Shown: positions 1-8,435, counted from the first letter of the stretch. The stretch is 64,000 bases of DNA from DSSM01 sp964484125 (GCA_964484125.1 CAZAEK010000003.1:124001-188000); one strand, 5' to 3'. Notes: a model not told the origin generated them from the sequence alone. Program-made: numbers and translations.

Positions 1-389
1 GTAATATAAAACTGCGAGTCTGATGTATTAGGTCCGGCATTAGCCATAGCTACAATACCTTTTTTATTGTGTTTTAAATCGGCAACAATTTCGTCTTTAA
101 GAACTTTTCCCGAGCCACCGGTACCATTACCAAGAGGATCACCTCCCTGTATAACGAAACCGTCTATAACGCGGTGAAAAATAATTCCATCATAAAAACC
201 TTGTCCGACTAATTCCTTAATTCTGCCGGCTGTTACAGGTGTTTTATCAAGAAATAATCTGAATTCAAATGTTCCCAGTGATGTTTCCATTACAACAATG
301 TCTTTTTTCTCTGTCAATGCTTGTTCTCCTTTACAGGAAATGATTAATAAAAGAAACGGCAGAAATAAAGATAATATTATCCTTGTCAT
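1..389 (-). CDS. Cyclophilin-type peptidyl-prolyl isomerase lipoprotein (3' end beyond window)
   Basis: Reading from an ATG at 389 down to the window edge gives about 129 residues without a stop. The N-terminus is a lipoprotein signal (MTRIILSLF, hydrophobic core, lipobox IISC), so the enzyme should be anchored by lipid outside the inner membrane. The body is cyclophilin: FHRVIDGFVIQGGDP, then GTGGSG and MANAGPNTSDSQF, which carry the Arg, Phe and Gln active-site positions of the family. It should catalyse cis-trans isomerisation of Xaa-Pro bonds in exported proteins. The C-terminal third (the W/H part of the pocket) lies outside the window. It sits 14 bases after a second cyclophilin lipoprotein and looks like a tandem duplicate of it without the long linker. 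Confidence 0.9.
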   Translation of the reverse strand, partial: MTRIILSLFLPFLLLIISCKGEQALTEKKDIVVMETSLGTFEFRLFLDKTPVTAGRIKELVGQGFYDGIIFHRVIDGFVIQGGDPLGNGTGGSGKVLKDEIVADLKHNKKGIVAMANAGPNTSDSQFYI

Positions 390-403
390 ATCCGTCAGTT
401 AAT

Positions 404-1072
404 TTATTTTGAAACCATTTTGGCTTCTTTGATTTTTACTTCGTCAATAGGCCTGTCACTTGGATCGGTTTTGACCTTTCCAATTTTCTTAACTACATCC
501 ATACCTGATGTAACTTCGCCCCATACGGTATGTTTCCCATCAAGGTGTGGCTGAGGTCCGAGGCAGATAAAGAACTGACTATCACCGGTATTAGGACCAG
601 CATTAGCCATTGAAACTATACCTGCTTTTGAGTGCTTTAAATCAGATACAAATTCATCCTTGATTTTCTTACCTGAGCCGCCACTGCCCTTCCCGGTCGG
701 ATCACCACCCTGAATCATAAATCCGTCAATTACTCTGTGAAATATAACTCCGTTATAAAAACCTTTTTTGACAAGTGATTTTATATGTTCGCAGGTTATA
801 GGGGTTTTTTCGTAGTACATCTTAATCTTTATTGTGCCCATATTTGTAACCATTTCAATTGTATTTTCACCGTCTGCGAACGGGTCTTCTTTTTTCACAA
901 CGCTGTCTTTTTTCACTACAGTGTCTTTTTTGGTCTCCTGTGTTTGTTGTGATTCCTGTTTTGTTACTGTATCCTTTTTCATTTCTGTCTTTGGCTTTTC
1001 TTCATTACCGCAGCCATTTAAGATGAATGCCGAAAAAATAATTACGGCAAATAAAAAATAAATTTTTCTCAA
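404..1072 (-). CDS. Cyclophilin-type peptidyl-prolyl isomerase lipoprotein with charged linker
   Basis: A 222-residue protein. Residues 1-21 form a lipoprotein signal ending in lipobox LNGC. Residues about 25-65 are a Lys/Asp/Thr-rich linker in which a KKD[TS]V unit recurs three times. The rest is a complete cyclophilin domain: FHRVIDGFMIQGGDP, SMANAGPNTGDSQFF, and LDGKHTVWGEV with the pocket Trp and His. It should isomerise prolyl bonds of envelope or periplasmic proteins. The linker probably lets the domain reach away from the membrane; that is inference. It lies 28 bases after pheS and just ahead of a second cyclophilin lipoprotein. Cyclophilin identity is near certain; the substrate is unknown. 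Confidence 0.94.
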   Translation of the reverse strand: MRKIYFLFAVIIFSAFILNGCGNEEKPKTEMKKDTVTKQESQQTQETKKDTVVKKDSVVKKEDPFADGENTIEMVTNMGTIKIKMYYEKTPITCEHIKSLVKKGFYNGVIFHRVIDGFMIQGGDPTGKGSGGSGKKIKDEFVSDLKHSKAGIVSMANAGPNTGDSQFFICLGPQPHLDGKHTVWGEVTSGMDVVKKIGKVKTDPSDRPIDEVKIKEAKMVSK

Positions 1073-1100
1073 TTTATTTCTCCTTTAAATTAATTATAAA

Positions 1101-2117
1101 TTAAAATTGCTTTAAAAATCTTATATCATTTTCGTAAAACATTCTTATATCAGGGATGTTATGTCTTATCATCAGAGTTCTTTCAAGACCAATACCAAAC
1201 GCAAATCCTGAATATTCTTCCGGGTCGATATTAACTGCTTCAAAAACATTAGGGTCAACCATTCCGCAACCCAGAATTTCAAGCCATCCGGTATATTTGC
1301 AAATTCTGCAGCCTTTGCTTTTGCAGAGATAACATTCTACATCCATCTCAGCAGAGGGTTCAGTAAACGGAAAATAACTTGGCCTCAAACGGGTTTTAAG
1401 GTCTTTGCCAAAAAATTCCTTAGCAAAGAAATCCATCGTTCCTTTCAAATCTGTAAATGTTACATTTTTATCAACGAAGAGACCGTCAATCTGATGAAAC
1501 ATTCCTAGTGCCCTAGCGCTGATTGCTTCATTTCTGAAAACCTTACCCGGGAATATAGCTCTGATAGGAGGTTTATAATTTTCCATTAGATGAATTTGTC
1601 CGGGAGTTGTGTGAGTTCTGAGCAAATATTTTTTATCAAATTCATCTTTCAGATAAAAAGTGTCCTGCATATCCCTTGAAGGATGATAATCAGGAGTATT
1701 CAGTGCATCGAAATTATGAAATTCATCTTCAATTTCATTACCTTCATAAACGCTGAAACCAATTTTTTTAAAAATTTCCGTAATATCTTCGAGTGCCTGA
1801 GTAATTAGATGTTTCGACCCGATATTGTAAGTTATTCCGGGAAGCGAATAATCTTCATCAGAAACAGATTTATTTTTATTAAGTGACTGACTGAATGTAT
1901 CGTATATATTCTGAGCGAGATTCTTTGTCTCATTAAGAATTTTTCCTACCTTACCTTTTTCACTACCCGGGAGTTCCTTAAATTCCTCGAACAGGGAACT
2001 GAATAATCCCTTCCTGCTGAGATACTTCAAACGGAATTCTTCAAGAGATTCATTGTCTTTGATGAGAGTTTTTGCCTTTTCAAGCTCTGTTTTCAGATTT
2101 TCAATTTTATCAAGCAT
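1101..2117 (-). CDS. pheS: Phenylalanyl-tRNA synthetase alpha subunit
   Basis: A 338-residue protein of normal length for the alpha subunit of the class II heterotetrameric enzyme that charges tRNA-Phe. The N-terminal coiled-coil arm (residues about 1-85) is followed by the catalytic core. Motif 2 region RTHTTPGQIHLM and FRNEAISARALGMFHQIDGL, and the motif 3 region GFAFGIGLERTLMIRHNIPD, are all visible. A four-cysteine insertion (CYLC...GCRIC) precedes GWLEILGCGMVDPNV; a similar zinc-ribbon-like segment is common in PheS of the Bacteroidetes group. In many genomes pheT follows directly; here two cyclophilin genes follow, so the beta subunit must be elsewhere. A terminator separates it from rplT, so it is likely its own transcription unit. 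Confidence 0.97.
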   Translation of the reverse strand: MLDKIENLKTELEKAKTLIKDNESLEEFRLKYLSRKGLFSSLFEEFKELPGSEKGKVGKILNETKNLAQNIYDTFSQSLNKNKSVSDEDYSLPGITYNIGSKHLITQALEDITEIFKKIGFSVYEGNEIEDEFHNFDALNTPDYHPSRDMQDTFYLKDEFDKKYLLRTHTTPGQIHLMENYKPPIRAIFPGKVFRNEAISARALGMFHQIDGLFVDKNVTFTDLKGTMDFFAKEFFGKDLKTRLRPSYFPFTEPSAEMDVECYLCKSKGCRICKYTGWLEILGCGMVDPNVFEAVNIDPEEYSGFAFGIGLERTLMIRHNIPDIRMFYENDIRFLKQF

Positions 2118-2169
2118 GTCATAAAAATAATTTCGTGAAATATAATCAAGTTAAGTTTAATACTAAATG

Positions 2170-2198
2170 AAAAAGGTCTGCATCAGGCAGACCTTTTT
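2170..2198. terminator. Bidirectional intrinsic terminator between rplT and pheS
   Basis: A perfect 12-bp inverted repeat (2170-2181 with 2187-2198, core GGTCTGC/GCAGACC) closes a five-base loop and is flanked by A5 and T5. Either strand gives a hairpin followed by U residues. It lies 22 bases past the rplT stop and 53 bases before the pheS start, so it should end the thrS-infC-rpmI-rplT message. Confidence 0.85.
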
Positions 2199-2220
2199 AA
2201 ATCACATTTGTTTATGCAAA

Positions 2221-2568
2221 TTATTTATTCGCAGCTTTTACTATTTCGTTGAAAGCTTCAATGTTATTGTAAGCTAAGTCAGCGAGAGTCTTTCTGTTAA
2301 TATCTATACCTTTATTATGTAATGCACCTATTAACTGAGAGTAAGAAGTTCCATTCATTCTTGCGGCTGCATTAATACGTGTAATCCATAGATTTCTATA
2401 TACTCTCTTCTTCTGCCTTCTGTCTTTATAGGCATGTGTTAATCCTTTTTCGACGGCGTTTTTTGCAACAGTATAGACCTTACTTCTTGCACCGAAATAT
2501 CCTTTCGCCTGTTCAAGAATTCTTTTCCGTCTTCTGTGTGATGCTACTTTGTTTTTAGCTCTTGGCAT
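2221..2568 (-). CDS. rplT: 50S ribosomal protein L20
   Basis: A 115-residue, strongly basic protein of the standard L20 length. The start MPRAKNKVASHRRRKRIL and the stretch RVYRNLWITRINAAARMNG are diagnostic. L20 binds 23S rRNA early in large-subunit assembly. It follows rpmI and infC in the conserved IF3-L35-L20 order. In several bacteria L20 represses its own operon by binding the mRNA; the 77-base gap ahead of this gene can fold into a small stem (GAGG/CCTC enclosing ATCC/GGAT) but I cannot show that L20 binds it. Confidence 0.98.
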   Translation of the reverse strand: MPRAKNKVASHRRRKRILEQAKGYFGARSKVYTVAKNAVEKGLTHAYKDRRQKKRVYRNLWITRINAAARMNGTSYSQLIGALHNKGIDINRKTLADLAYNNIEAFNEIVKAANK

Positions 2569-2645
2569 TTGTTCCTTTAATTAAAGTTTTTAAAATTGAG
2601 GCAATCCAAATGGATATTTATGAACCTCTTCTTATTAAAATAATT

Positions 2646-2846
2646 TTATAAAGCCGGACGAATCATATTTATAACTCTTCCGGAGTCTCCTTTAGAGACA
2701 AGTGTCGCAGTTCTTAACTTTCTTTTCCTTTTAGCGGATTTTTTGGTTAAGATGTGACTTCTGTGAGATTTCTCTCTCTTTAGTTTTCCTGTGGCAGTAA
2801 CCTTGAATCTCTTGGCTGCTGCTCTGTTTGATTTTACTTTTGGCAT
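2646..2846 (-). CDS. rpmI: 50S ribosomal protein L35
   Basis: A 66-residue, very basic protein matching L35: MPKVKSNRAAAKRFKVTATGK, the SHILTKKSAKRKR block and a C-terminus ending VINMIRPAL. It is a structural part of the large ribosomal subunit. It starts four bases after the infC stop, so translation is likely coupled to that of IF3, as in the classical infC-rpmI-rplT operon. Confidence 0.98.
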   Translation of the reverse strand: MPKVKSNRAAAKRFKVTATGKLKREKSHRSHILTKKSAKRKRKLRTATLVSKGDSGRVINMIRPAL

Positions 2847-2850
2847 TTAT

Positions 2851-3492
2851 TTAATTAGTTTCGTGTTTTAATTCTGTTTTTTCCTGTATTTTTTCTTTTA
2901 CATCAGCGGATTTAACTTCTGCAGGAATATTTGCTGTGGGAGTTATTCCCTTATCTTTCAATGATGCAATTTTAGCTTTGTCAGGTACGAGATATGTAAT
3001 CAGCATCTTTCCTTCCATTTTCGGAGGAGATTCAATTTTTCCGATATCTTTCAGCTTATCAAGAACCTCATTCATCAGTTTCTGTCCTATCTCAGGATGT
3101 GTAATCATCCTTCCCTTATATACTACGCTTGCTTTAACTTTATGTCCATCTAATAAGAACTGTCTTATATGTTTACATTTAAACTCCGTATCGTGTTTAT
3201 CAGTATTGGCGTTGAACCTGATTTCTTTAACTGCCATAACCGACTGATTTTTTTTGGAAAGCTTTTCTCTTTTCTGCTTTTCGTATGTGTACTTTCCAAA
3301 ATCAGTAATCTTGCATACCGGCGGTTTGGATTTTGGAGCTATTTCTACGAGGTCTAATCCTCTTGAAAACGCTGTTGATATAGCATCGTATGTATTCATG
3401 ATGCCGAGCGAATTACCGTTTTCATCAATCACTCTCACCTGTTGGGCTGTGATTTCTCTGTTTATACGCTCTTTGTGTTCCTTTTCTTTAAT
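2851..3492 (-). CDS. infC: Translation initiation factor IF-3, with an AUU start codon
   Basis: IF-3 binds the 30S subunit, blocks premature 50S joining and checks the start codon-anticodon match. A GTG at 3438 would give 195 residues, but that omits part of the conserved N-terminus. The frame stays open upstream and reads KERINREITAQQVRVIDENG, the expected IF-3 N-terminal motif, back to ATT at 3490-3492. The codon just before it is a TAA stop, so no standard start exists further up. AAAGGA at 3501-3506 sits 8 bases ahead of ATT. The resulting protein has 213 residues: N-domain, linker, C-domain (KEIRFNANTDKHD), and a charged tail of about 40 residues. The Shine-Dalgarno overlaps the thrS stop, suggesting translational coupling. 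Confidence 0.95.
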   Translation of the reverse strand: MKEKEHKERINREITAQQVRVIDENGNSLGIMNTYDAISTAFSRGLDLVEIAPKSKPPVCKITDFGKYTYEKQKREKLSKKNQSVMAVKEIRFNANTDKHDTEFKCKHIRQFLLDGHKVKASVVYKGRMITHPEIGQKLMNEVLDKLKDIGKIESPPKMEGKMLITYLVPDKAKIASLKDKGITPTANIPAEVKSADVKEKIQEKTELKHETN

Positions 3493-3506
3493 TTATTTAT
3501 TCCTTT
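3490..3506 (-). promoter_or_regulatory. Ribosome binding site and AUU initiation codon of infC
   Basis: On the minus strand AAAGGA (3501-3506) is followed after 8 bases by ATT (3490-3492). The preceding in-frame codon is TAA. In E. coli, infC also begins with AUU, and IF-3 represses its own translation by discriminating against that codon. The same arrangement here implies the same autoregulation. The start site is read from the sequence; the regulation is inferred from the E. coli system. Confidence 0.85.
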
Positions 3507-5448
3507 ATTTGTTTATAGAATCGTAATTAAAAGATTTCTGTAAAACCAATAATTTAACTTTTTCTATAAAATTCTTCAATTCAAATTTTCCTATATCACC
3601 TTTTTTATGCAATCTTACTGCAATTTTCCTTTCATCCTTCTCTTTCTCTCCTATAACAATCATAAACGGGATTTTCTTTGTTTCTGCTTCCCTTATTTTA
3701 TATCCGATTTTTTCGTTTCTTGTGTCGAGCTGTACCCTGATATTATTGTTCAATAAATCATTATATACTTCTTCTGCGTAATCTTTTTGATTATCTGTAA
3801 TGGTTAGAACAATAATCTGAACCGGTGCAATCCATAGCGGGAAATTACCAGCGAAATGTTCGGTTATAATTCCCATAAATCTTTCAAAACTTCCCATTAT
3901 CGCTCTGTGAATCATAACGGGTCTGTGTTTTTTCCCGTCACTTCCTTCATAAGTCAGGTCAAATCTTTCAGGCAGATTATAATCAAGCTGTATTGTTGCA
4001 AGCTGCCAGTTTCTGTTCAATGCATCCTTTATTTGTATATCAATTTTCGGACCGTAAAATGCACCATCTTTTTCGTTGATTTTAAAATCCAGGTCATTTG
4101 CTTTCAGAGCGGCTTTTAAAGCATCTTCTGCTGCATTCCATACTTCAACCTCGCCCATTGCTTCATCGGGTCTTGTTGATAGGTTAAATGCAGGAGAAAA
4201 ACCAAACGGAGCATAAAATTCCTTCACAAGTCTTAAGACGCCGGTAATCTCTTCCTGAATTTGTTCCGGTGTACAGAAAATATGTGCATCATCCATAGTA
4301 ATTTGCCTGACTCTTAGCATACCGCCAAGAGCTCCGCTGATTTCATTTCTATGAAGTCTGCCAATTTCACTGAGCTTTATAGGTAAATCTTTATAGCTTC
4401 TGATTTTAGAAGAATAGACAAGGGTTGCTTCAGGGCAGTTCATAGGTTTTAAATACATCGGTTCGCCTTCGCCATCCAATTTAAACATATTCTCAAGGTA
4501 ATGATCTGAATGTCCGGATTGTCTGAAGAGCCGTTCCTTAACAAGAATAGGAGTGTTAATTTCATCATATCCCTGTTTATCCTGAAGTTCTCTTATAAAT
4601 TTTTCGAGTTCCCTGAACATAATCATTCCATTTGGCAACCAGAATGGTGCCCCGGGACTGACTTCATGGAACATGAACAATTCGAGGTCGGTGCCGATTT
4701 TTCTGTGGTCTCTTTTTTTTGCCTCTTCAAGAAGGTTAATATATTCGTCAAGTTCTTTTTTTGATGGGAAGGTTATACCATAAATTCTCTGCAGCATTTT
4801 ATTCTTTTCGTTTCCTCTCCAGTAAGAGCCGGAAACAGAAAGTAATTTAACAGCTTTTATTTTAGACGTTGATGGCAGATGCGGACCTCTGCAAAGGTCA
4901 GTAAATTCTCCCTGATGATAAACAGACACAATTTCTTCATCTTTTGCAATATCTTCGAGAATTTCAACTTTATATTCATCGGGTCTCTTTGTTTTAAAAT
5001 ATTCTATTGCATCGAGCCGTTTCATTTCTACACGTTTTGGTTCGAGTCCTTTTGACGCTATTTCGAGAATTTTATCTTCTATTTTTTTTATTTCTGCCTC
5101 AGTAAATTTGACTTCAGAATCGACATCGTAATAAAAGCCATTCTCAATTGCAGGTCCGACACCAAACTTTGCTCCGGGAAAAAGTTCCTCAATTGCCTGA
5201 GCCATCATGTGGGAAGATGTATGCCAGAATACTTCCTTGCCTCTTGGCGAATCAAATTTATAAAAAACAATTGAGCCATCTTCATTAATAGGGATATTAA
5301 GATCAATTGGTTTTCCATTGAAATCTGCGGCAAGAACACTCTGAGCAAATCTTTCGCTGATGCTTTTTGCAATTTCAAGACCGGTAATTCCTGCTTTAAA
5401 CTCTTTTACGGAATTATCCGGAAACGATATTTTAATAATATCTGACAC
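3505..5448 (-). CDS. thrS: Threonyl-tRNA synthetase
   Basis: A 647-residue class II synthetase of full length. Residues 1-65 are a TGS domain, followed by the editing domain with HTSSHMMAQAI (the HxxxH of the tRNA-Thr editing site). The catalytic core shows MNCPEATLVY, GRLHRNEISG and HRAIMGSFERFMG, which supply the zinc-binding Cys and His residues and motif 3. The anticodon-binding domain ends the protein (PVQIIVLTITDNQ onward). It attaches threonine to tRNA-Thr and removes mischarged serine. It is first in the thrS-infC-rpmI-rplT operon, and its stop codon overlaps the infC ribosome binding site. A tRNA-Val gene lies 40 bases upstream on the same strand. Confidence 0.98.
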   Translation of the reverse strand: MSDIIKISFPDNSVKEFKAGITGLEIAKSISERFAQSVLAADFNGKPIDLNIPINEDGSIVFYKFDSPRGKEVFWHTSSHMMAQAIEELFPGAKFGVGPAIENGFYYDVDSEVKFTEAEIKKIEDKILEIASKGLEPKRVEMKRLDAIEYFKTKRPDEYKVEILEDIAKDEEIVSVYHQGEFTDLCRGPHLPSTSKIKAVKLLSVSGSYWRGNEKNKMLQRIYGITFPSKKELDEYINLLEEAKKRDHRKIGTDLELFMFHEVSPGAPFWLPNGMIMFRELEKFIRELQDKQGYDEINTPILVKERLFRQSGHSDHYLENMFKLDGEGEPMYLKPMNCPEATLVYSSKIRSYKDLPIKLSEIGRLHRNEISGALGGMLRVRQITMDDAHIFCTPEQIQEEITGVLRLVKEFYAPFGFSPAFNLSTRPDEAMGEVEVWNAAEDALKAALKANDLDFKINEKDGAFYGPKIDIQIKDALNRNWQLATIQLDYNLPERFDLTYEGSDGKKHRPVMIHRAIMGSFERFMGIITEHFAGNFPLWIAPVQIIVLTITDNQKDYAEEVYNDLLNNNIRVQLDTRNEKIGYKIREAETKKIPFMIVIGEKEKDERKIAVRLHKKGDIGKFELKNFIEKVKLLVLQKSFNYDSINK

Positions 5449-5488
5449 TTTTTAGTAAAATTGTATATTTTTTATAATAAAAAAATTG

Positions 5489-5562
5489 TGGGCGGTAATG
5501 GATTCGAACCAATGACCTCTACGATGTCAACGTAGCGCTCTAACCAACTGAGCTAACCGCCC
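5489..5562 (-). tRNA. tRNA-Val (anticodon GAC)
   Basis: The minus strand folds into a complete cloverleaf of 74 bases. The acceptor stem is GGGCGGT/ACCGCCC. The D arm contains AGCTCAGTTGGTTAGAGC, the anticodon stem CTACG/CGTAG holds loop TTGACAT, and the T arm has GGTTCGAATCC. The anticodon GAC reads GUC and GUU, valine. The discriminator is A and the next bases are CAA, so CCA is added after transcription. It lies just upstream of thrS. Confidence 0.97.
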
Positions 5563-5756
5563 TCAATCAGAACTATGAAATTATGAAATAAAAATTGATT
5601 TTTCAATGTAAAATGAATAATCTTAATCTAAACGATATTTTAAAAATGAATTTATTTTAAAGGGTAACTGAATTATTTAAAATTAAGATTTTTAATCCCT
5701 TGATAAAGCACAGGGTAAGTGTTAATTTAATTGTTATTAAAAAATGTTAAATATTT

Positions 5757-7040
5757 ATGGTAGAACAATATAAAGAACCCGCACCTTACAAAAAGGATTC
5801 AGATAATCCGTTTGAATCAATGCTTGCAAGATTTGATAAGGCGTGTGAAATCATAAACCTTGATGAAGGTATTTATAACTATTTAAAATCGCCTGTAAAG
5901 CAGGTAATTGTTTCTATTCCGATTCAGTTAGATAACGGAAAAATTGTTGCATTCGAAGGTTACAGAGTTATTCACAATAATGCATTAGGTCCATCAAAGG
6001 GTGGAGTAAGATTTGCTCCGGATATTGACCTCGATGAAGTTAAAGCTCTTTCAGCATGGATGACCTGGAAATGTGCAATTGCAAACCTGCCTTTCGGAGG
6101 TGCAAAGGGCGGAGTAAAATGCGACCCTTCAAAACTCTCAATGTCAGAGCTTGAAAAAATCACAAGAAGATATACGGCTAATCTTCTCGAAATATTCGGA
6201 CCTGATAATGATATTCCGGCACCTGATATGAACACAAATGAGCAGATAATGGCATGGGTTATGGATACTTATTCAATGCACCAAAGGAAGTTTGTAACCG
6301 GTGTAGTTACCGGAAAACCAATAATAATAGGCGGTTCAAGAGGCAGAAGGGAAGCTACCGGAAGAGGCGTTATGATTGCAACATTAGCGGCATTAAAGAA
6401 AAAAGGGTTAAACCCGGAAGAGACTACTACTGTTGTACAGGGTTTCGGAAATGTCGGTTCAGTAAGTGCTCAGTTAATGGCTGAAAAAGGTTCAAAAGTA
6501 ATTGCAATAAGTGATGTTTCCGGCGGATATTATAATGAGTCTGGTATTAATATCAACAAAGCGATAGAATATGTTCAGAAAAATAAAGTACTCGAAGGCG
6601 GAAACTTCGGAGAAAAGATTACAAATGAAGAACTTCTTGAATTAAAGTGCGATATTCTTATACCAGCGGCAAGAGAAGACCAGATAAATGCAAGTAATGC
6701 CCAAAGAATTAAAGCGAGACTTATCGTTGAAGGTGCTAACGGTCCGACAGCCGCTGATGCAGACCAGATATTAACAGATAAAGGTATTATGGTAATACCT
6801 GATATATTGGCAAATTCAGGCGGTGTAATTGTATCTTACTTTGAATGGGTACAGAACCGGCTCGGATATTTCTGGGATGAGGCAGATATTAACAACAGAC
6901 TGAACAGAATGATGAATGAAGCTTTTGAATTTGTTTATTTAACAGCGCTTGAAAAAGAAACTTCAATGAGAATTGGTGCCTATATTTATGCTATAGAAAA
7001 AGTTTCAAGTGCATTGAAATTGAGAGGTATTTACAGTTAA
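5757..7040 (+). CDS. gdhA: Glutamate dehydrogenase (Glu/Leu/Phe/Val dehydrogenase family)
   Basis: A 427-residue enzyme of the short hexameric class. The N-terminal substrate domain contains GGVRFAPD, the Lys-rich glutamate-binding segment PFGGAKGGV (catalytic Lys) and IPAPDMNTN (catalytic Asp). The C-terminal Rossmann domain has GFGNVGS and the NSGGVIVSYFEW segment. It interconverts 2-oxoglutarate plus ammonium with glutamate using NAD(P)H; cofactor choice cannot be settled by eye. With the two glutamine synthetases downstream it forms the entry point of ammonium. It begins a plus-strand series of five closely spaced genes; 194 bases separate it from the tRNA. Confidence 0.96.
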   Translation: MVEQYKEPAPYKKDSDNPFESMLARFDKACEIINLDEGIYNYLKSPVKQVIVSIPIQLDNGKIVAFEGYRVIHNNALGPSKGGVRFAPDIDLDEVKALSAWMTWKCAIANLPFGGAKGGVKCDPSKLSMSELEKITRRYTANLLEIFGPDNDIPAPDMNTNEQIMAWVMDTYSMHQRKFVTGVVTGKPIIIGGSRGRREATGRGVMIATLAALKKKGLNPEETTTVVQGFGNVGSVSAQLMAEKGSKVIAISDVSGGYYNESGININKAIEYVQKNKVLEGGNFGEKITNEELLELKCDILIPAAREDQINASNAQRIKARLIVEGANGPTAADADQILTDKGIMVIPDILANSGGVIVSYFEWVQNRLGYFWDEADINNRLNRMMNEAFEFVYLTALEKETSMRIGAYIYAIEKVSSALKLRGIYS

Positions 7041-7048
7041 TATATGAA

Positions 7049-7663
7049 TTGAAGAAATTTGCTTTAATATTATTTTTTATTTTTTTAATACAATCCGCAG
7101 TTACAGGTCAACCGGAAGGTGTAATTGATAATGACAGAATTTTTACTTCACTTTTAAGTGAAGGTTTAAGCAGATTAACCGATGCACTTACAATATCCGG
7201 GAAGGATAAAATTTATCTTGTTTCCAATGTAGAAAAAGATAAAAAATTTGACTTTCTGTTAATGAATATCAGAAGGATGTTCCCTGATTATAAATTTATT
7301 ACCGGCGAGATAAATATTAAACCGGATTTCAGGTTAGTTTTTAATAACCTAAATTTAAAAACAGTTTACAAAAATGAAGGAAACAATCCGGTAAAAGAAA
7401 AAAAAGTTATAAGAGAATTAACTGTAAACTATGATGTTAATATGGCTGCAAATGACAGTTCTGTTTATTCGGATGTGTTTATGAAAAAATATGAAGACAA
7501 GATACCTTATGATAAAATACCAGATGTTGAATACGGAGCAGAAGATTTTGCAAAAGGTAAAATACCTGAAGGCAGTTTTGGAGACAGGTTATTAATACCT
7601 TTAATAGTAACTGTTGTTTCTGCGATTGCGGTTATTTTGTTTTATTCAGTAAGAAGTAAATAA
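7049..7663 (+). CDS. Unknown secreted protein with C-terminal membrane anchor
   Basis: I do not recognise this 204-residue protein. It starts at TTG (7049); the only nearby ATG (7044) runs into a stop after two codons. Residues 1-21 (MKKFALILFFIFLIQSAVTG) are a signal peptide with a likely cleavage site before Gln. The middle, about 155 residues, is soluble and mixed in charge. Residues about 180-200 (LLIPLIVTVVSAIAVILFY) form one membrane helix followed by a short basic tail, so most of the protein should lie outside the inner membrane. It begins 8 bases after gdhA and ends 14 bases before bamD, which suggests an envelope role. No catalytic motif is visible. Confidence 0.75.
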   Translation: MKKFALILFFIFLIQSAVTGQPEGVIDNDRIFTSLLSEGLSRLTDALTISGKDKIYLVSNVEKDKKFDFLLMNIRRMFPDYKFITGEINIKPDFRLVFNNLNLKTVYKNEGNNPVKEKKVIRELTVNYDVNMAANDSSVYSDVFMKKYEDKIPYDKIPDVEYGAEDFAKGKIPEGSFGDRLLIPLIVTVVSAIAVILFYSVRSK

Positions 7664-7677
7664 AAATTATAACATAT

Positions 7678-8427
7678 ATGATTAAGAAATTTGTTCTATA
7701 TATGCTGATTGTACCTGTGATTTTTATATCAGGATGCATTTCTGCAAACAAGTCTAATATAAACACCGATGATCCCGAGAAAGCTTTTCAGACGGCAAAA
7801 AAATCATACGATGAAAAAGATTATCTCCAGGCGATAGAGGATTTCTCGTTCATCAAGATAAAGTTTGCAGGTTCATCAGTGAGTGATAAATCACAATATT
7901 ATCTTGCGATGAGTTATTTCAAAAGAGGTGAATATATACTTGCCGCCTATGAGTTCGAAAATATGGTAAAGAATTTTACATCAAGCGAATTTTATCCTGA
8001 TGCAAGATTTCAGCTTGCAATGTGTTATTACCAGCTTTCTCCAAACTATGATCTCGACCAGACATATACAAGGTATGCAATCACAGAGTTTCAGAATTTT
8101 CTTGTGTTATTCCCAAAGCATAAAGATGCTGCATTGGCAGGAACTAAGATAAAGGAGCTTCGAAATAAACTCGCATTAAAAGAAATTAAAGCGGCAGATT
8201 TATATATGACAATGGAAGATTACAGAGCGGCGCTTGTTTATTACGATTTAGTAATGAAAGATTATTTTGATACAGATTATGTTGACAATGCAGCGTATGG
8301 AAAAATCAACGCTCTGATTGCAAAGAAAAAATATGCAGAAGCAAGGGAGGAAATGGATAAATTTATAGCAAAATATAAAGACAGCGAATTTTATAATTCA
8401 GTAGTTAATTTACGGAAAAAATATTAA
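7678..8427 (+). CDS. bamD: Outer membrane protein assembly factor BamD
   Basis: A 249-residue lipoprotein. The signal ends in lipobox ISGC at about residue 20. After it come tandem helix pairs of the TPR type: DYLQAIEDFSFIKIKFAGS, a second unit beginning KSQYYLAMSYFKRGEY, and similar repeats to the C-terminus. Length, lipid anchor and repeat layout fit BamD, the lipoprotein that works with BamA to insert beta-barrel proteins into the outer membrane. No bamA is in the window. It follows an unknown anchored protein and precedes a thioesterase gene by 8 bases. A generic TPR lipoprotein is the alternative, but the BamD match is good. Confidence 0.88.
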   Translation: MIKKFVLYMLIVPVIFISGCISANKSNINTDDPEKAFQTAKKSYDEKDYLQAIEDFSFIKIKFAGSSVSDKSQYYLAMSYFKRGEYILAAYEFENMVKNFTSSEFYPDARFQLAMCYYQLSPNYDLDQTYTRYAITEFQNFLVLFPKHKDAALAGTKIKELRNKLALKEIKAADLYMTMEDYRAALVYYDLVMKDYFDTDYVDNAAYGKINALIAKKKYAEAREEMDKFIAKYKDSEFYNSVVNLRKKY

Positions 8428-8435
8428 TAAAAATT

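Noticed and set aside
3436..3438. GTG as the infC start
   Set aside because: It would cut off the conserved KERINREITAQQ segment; the ATT start has a proper ribosome binding site.
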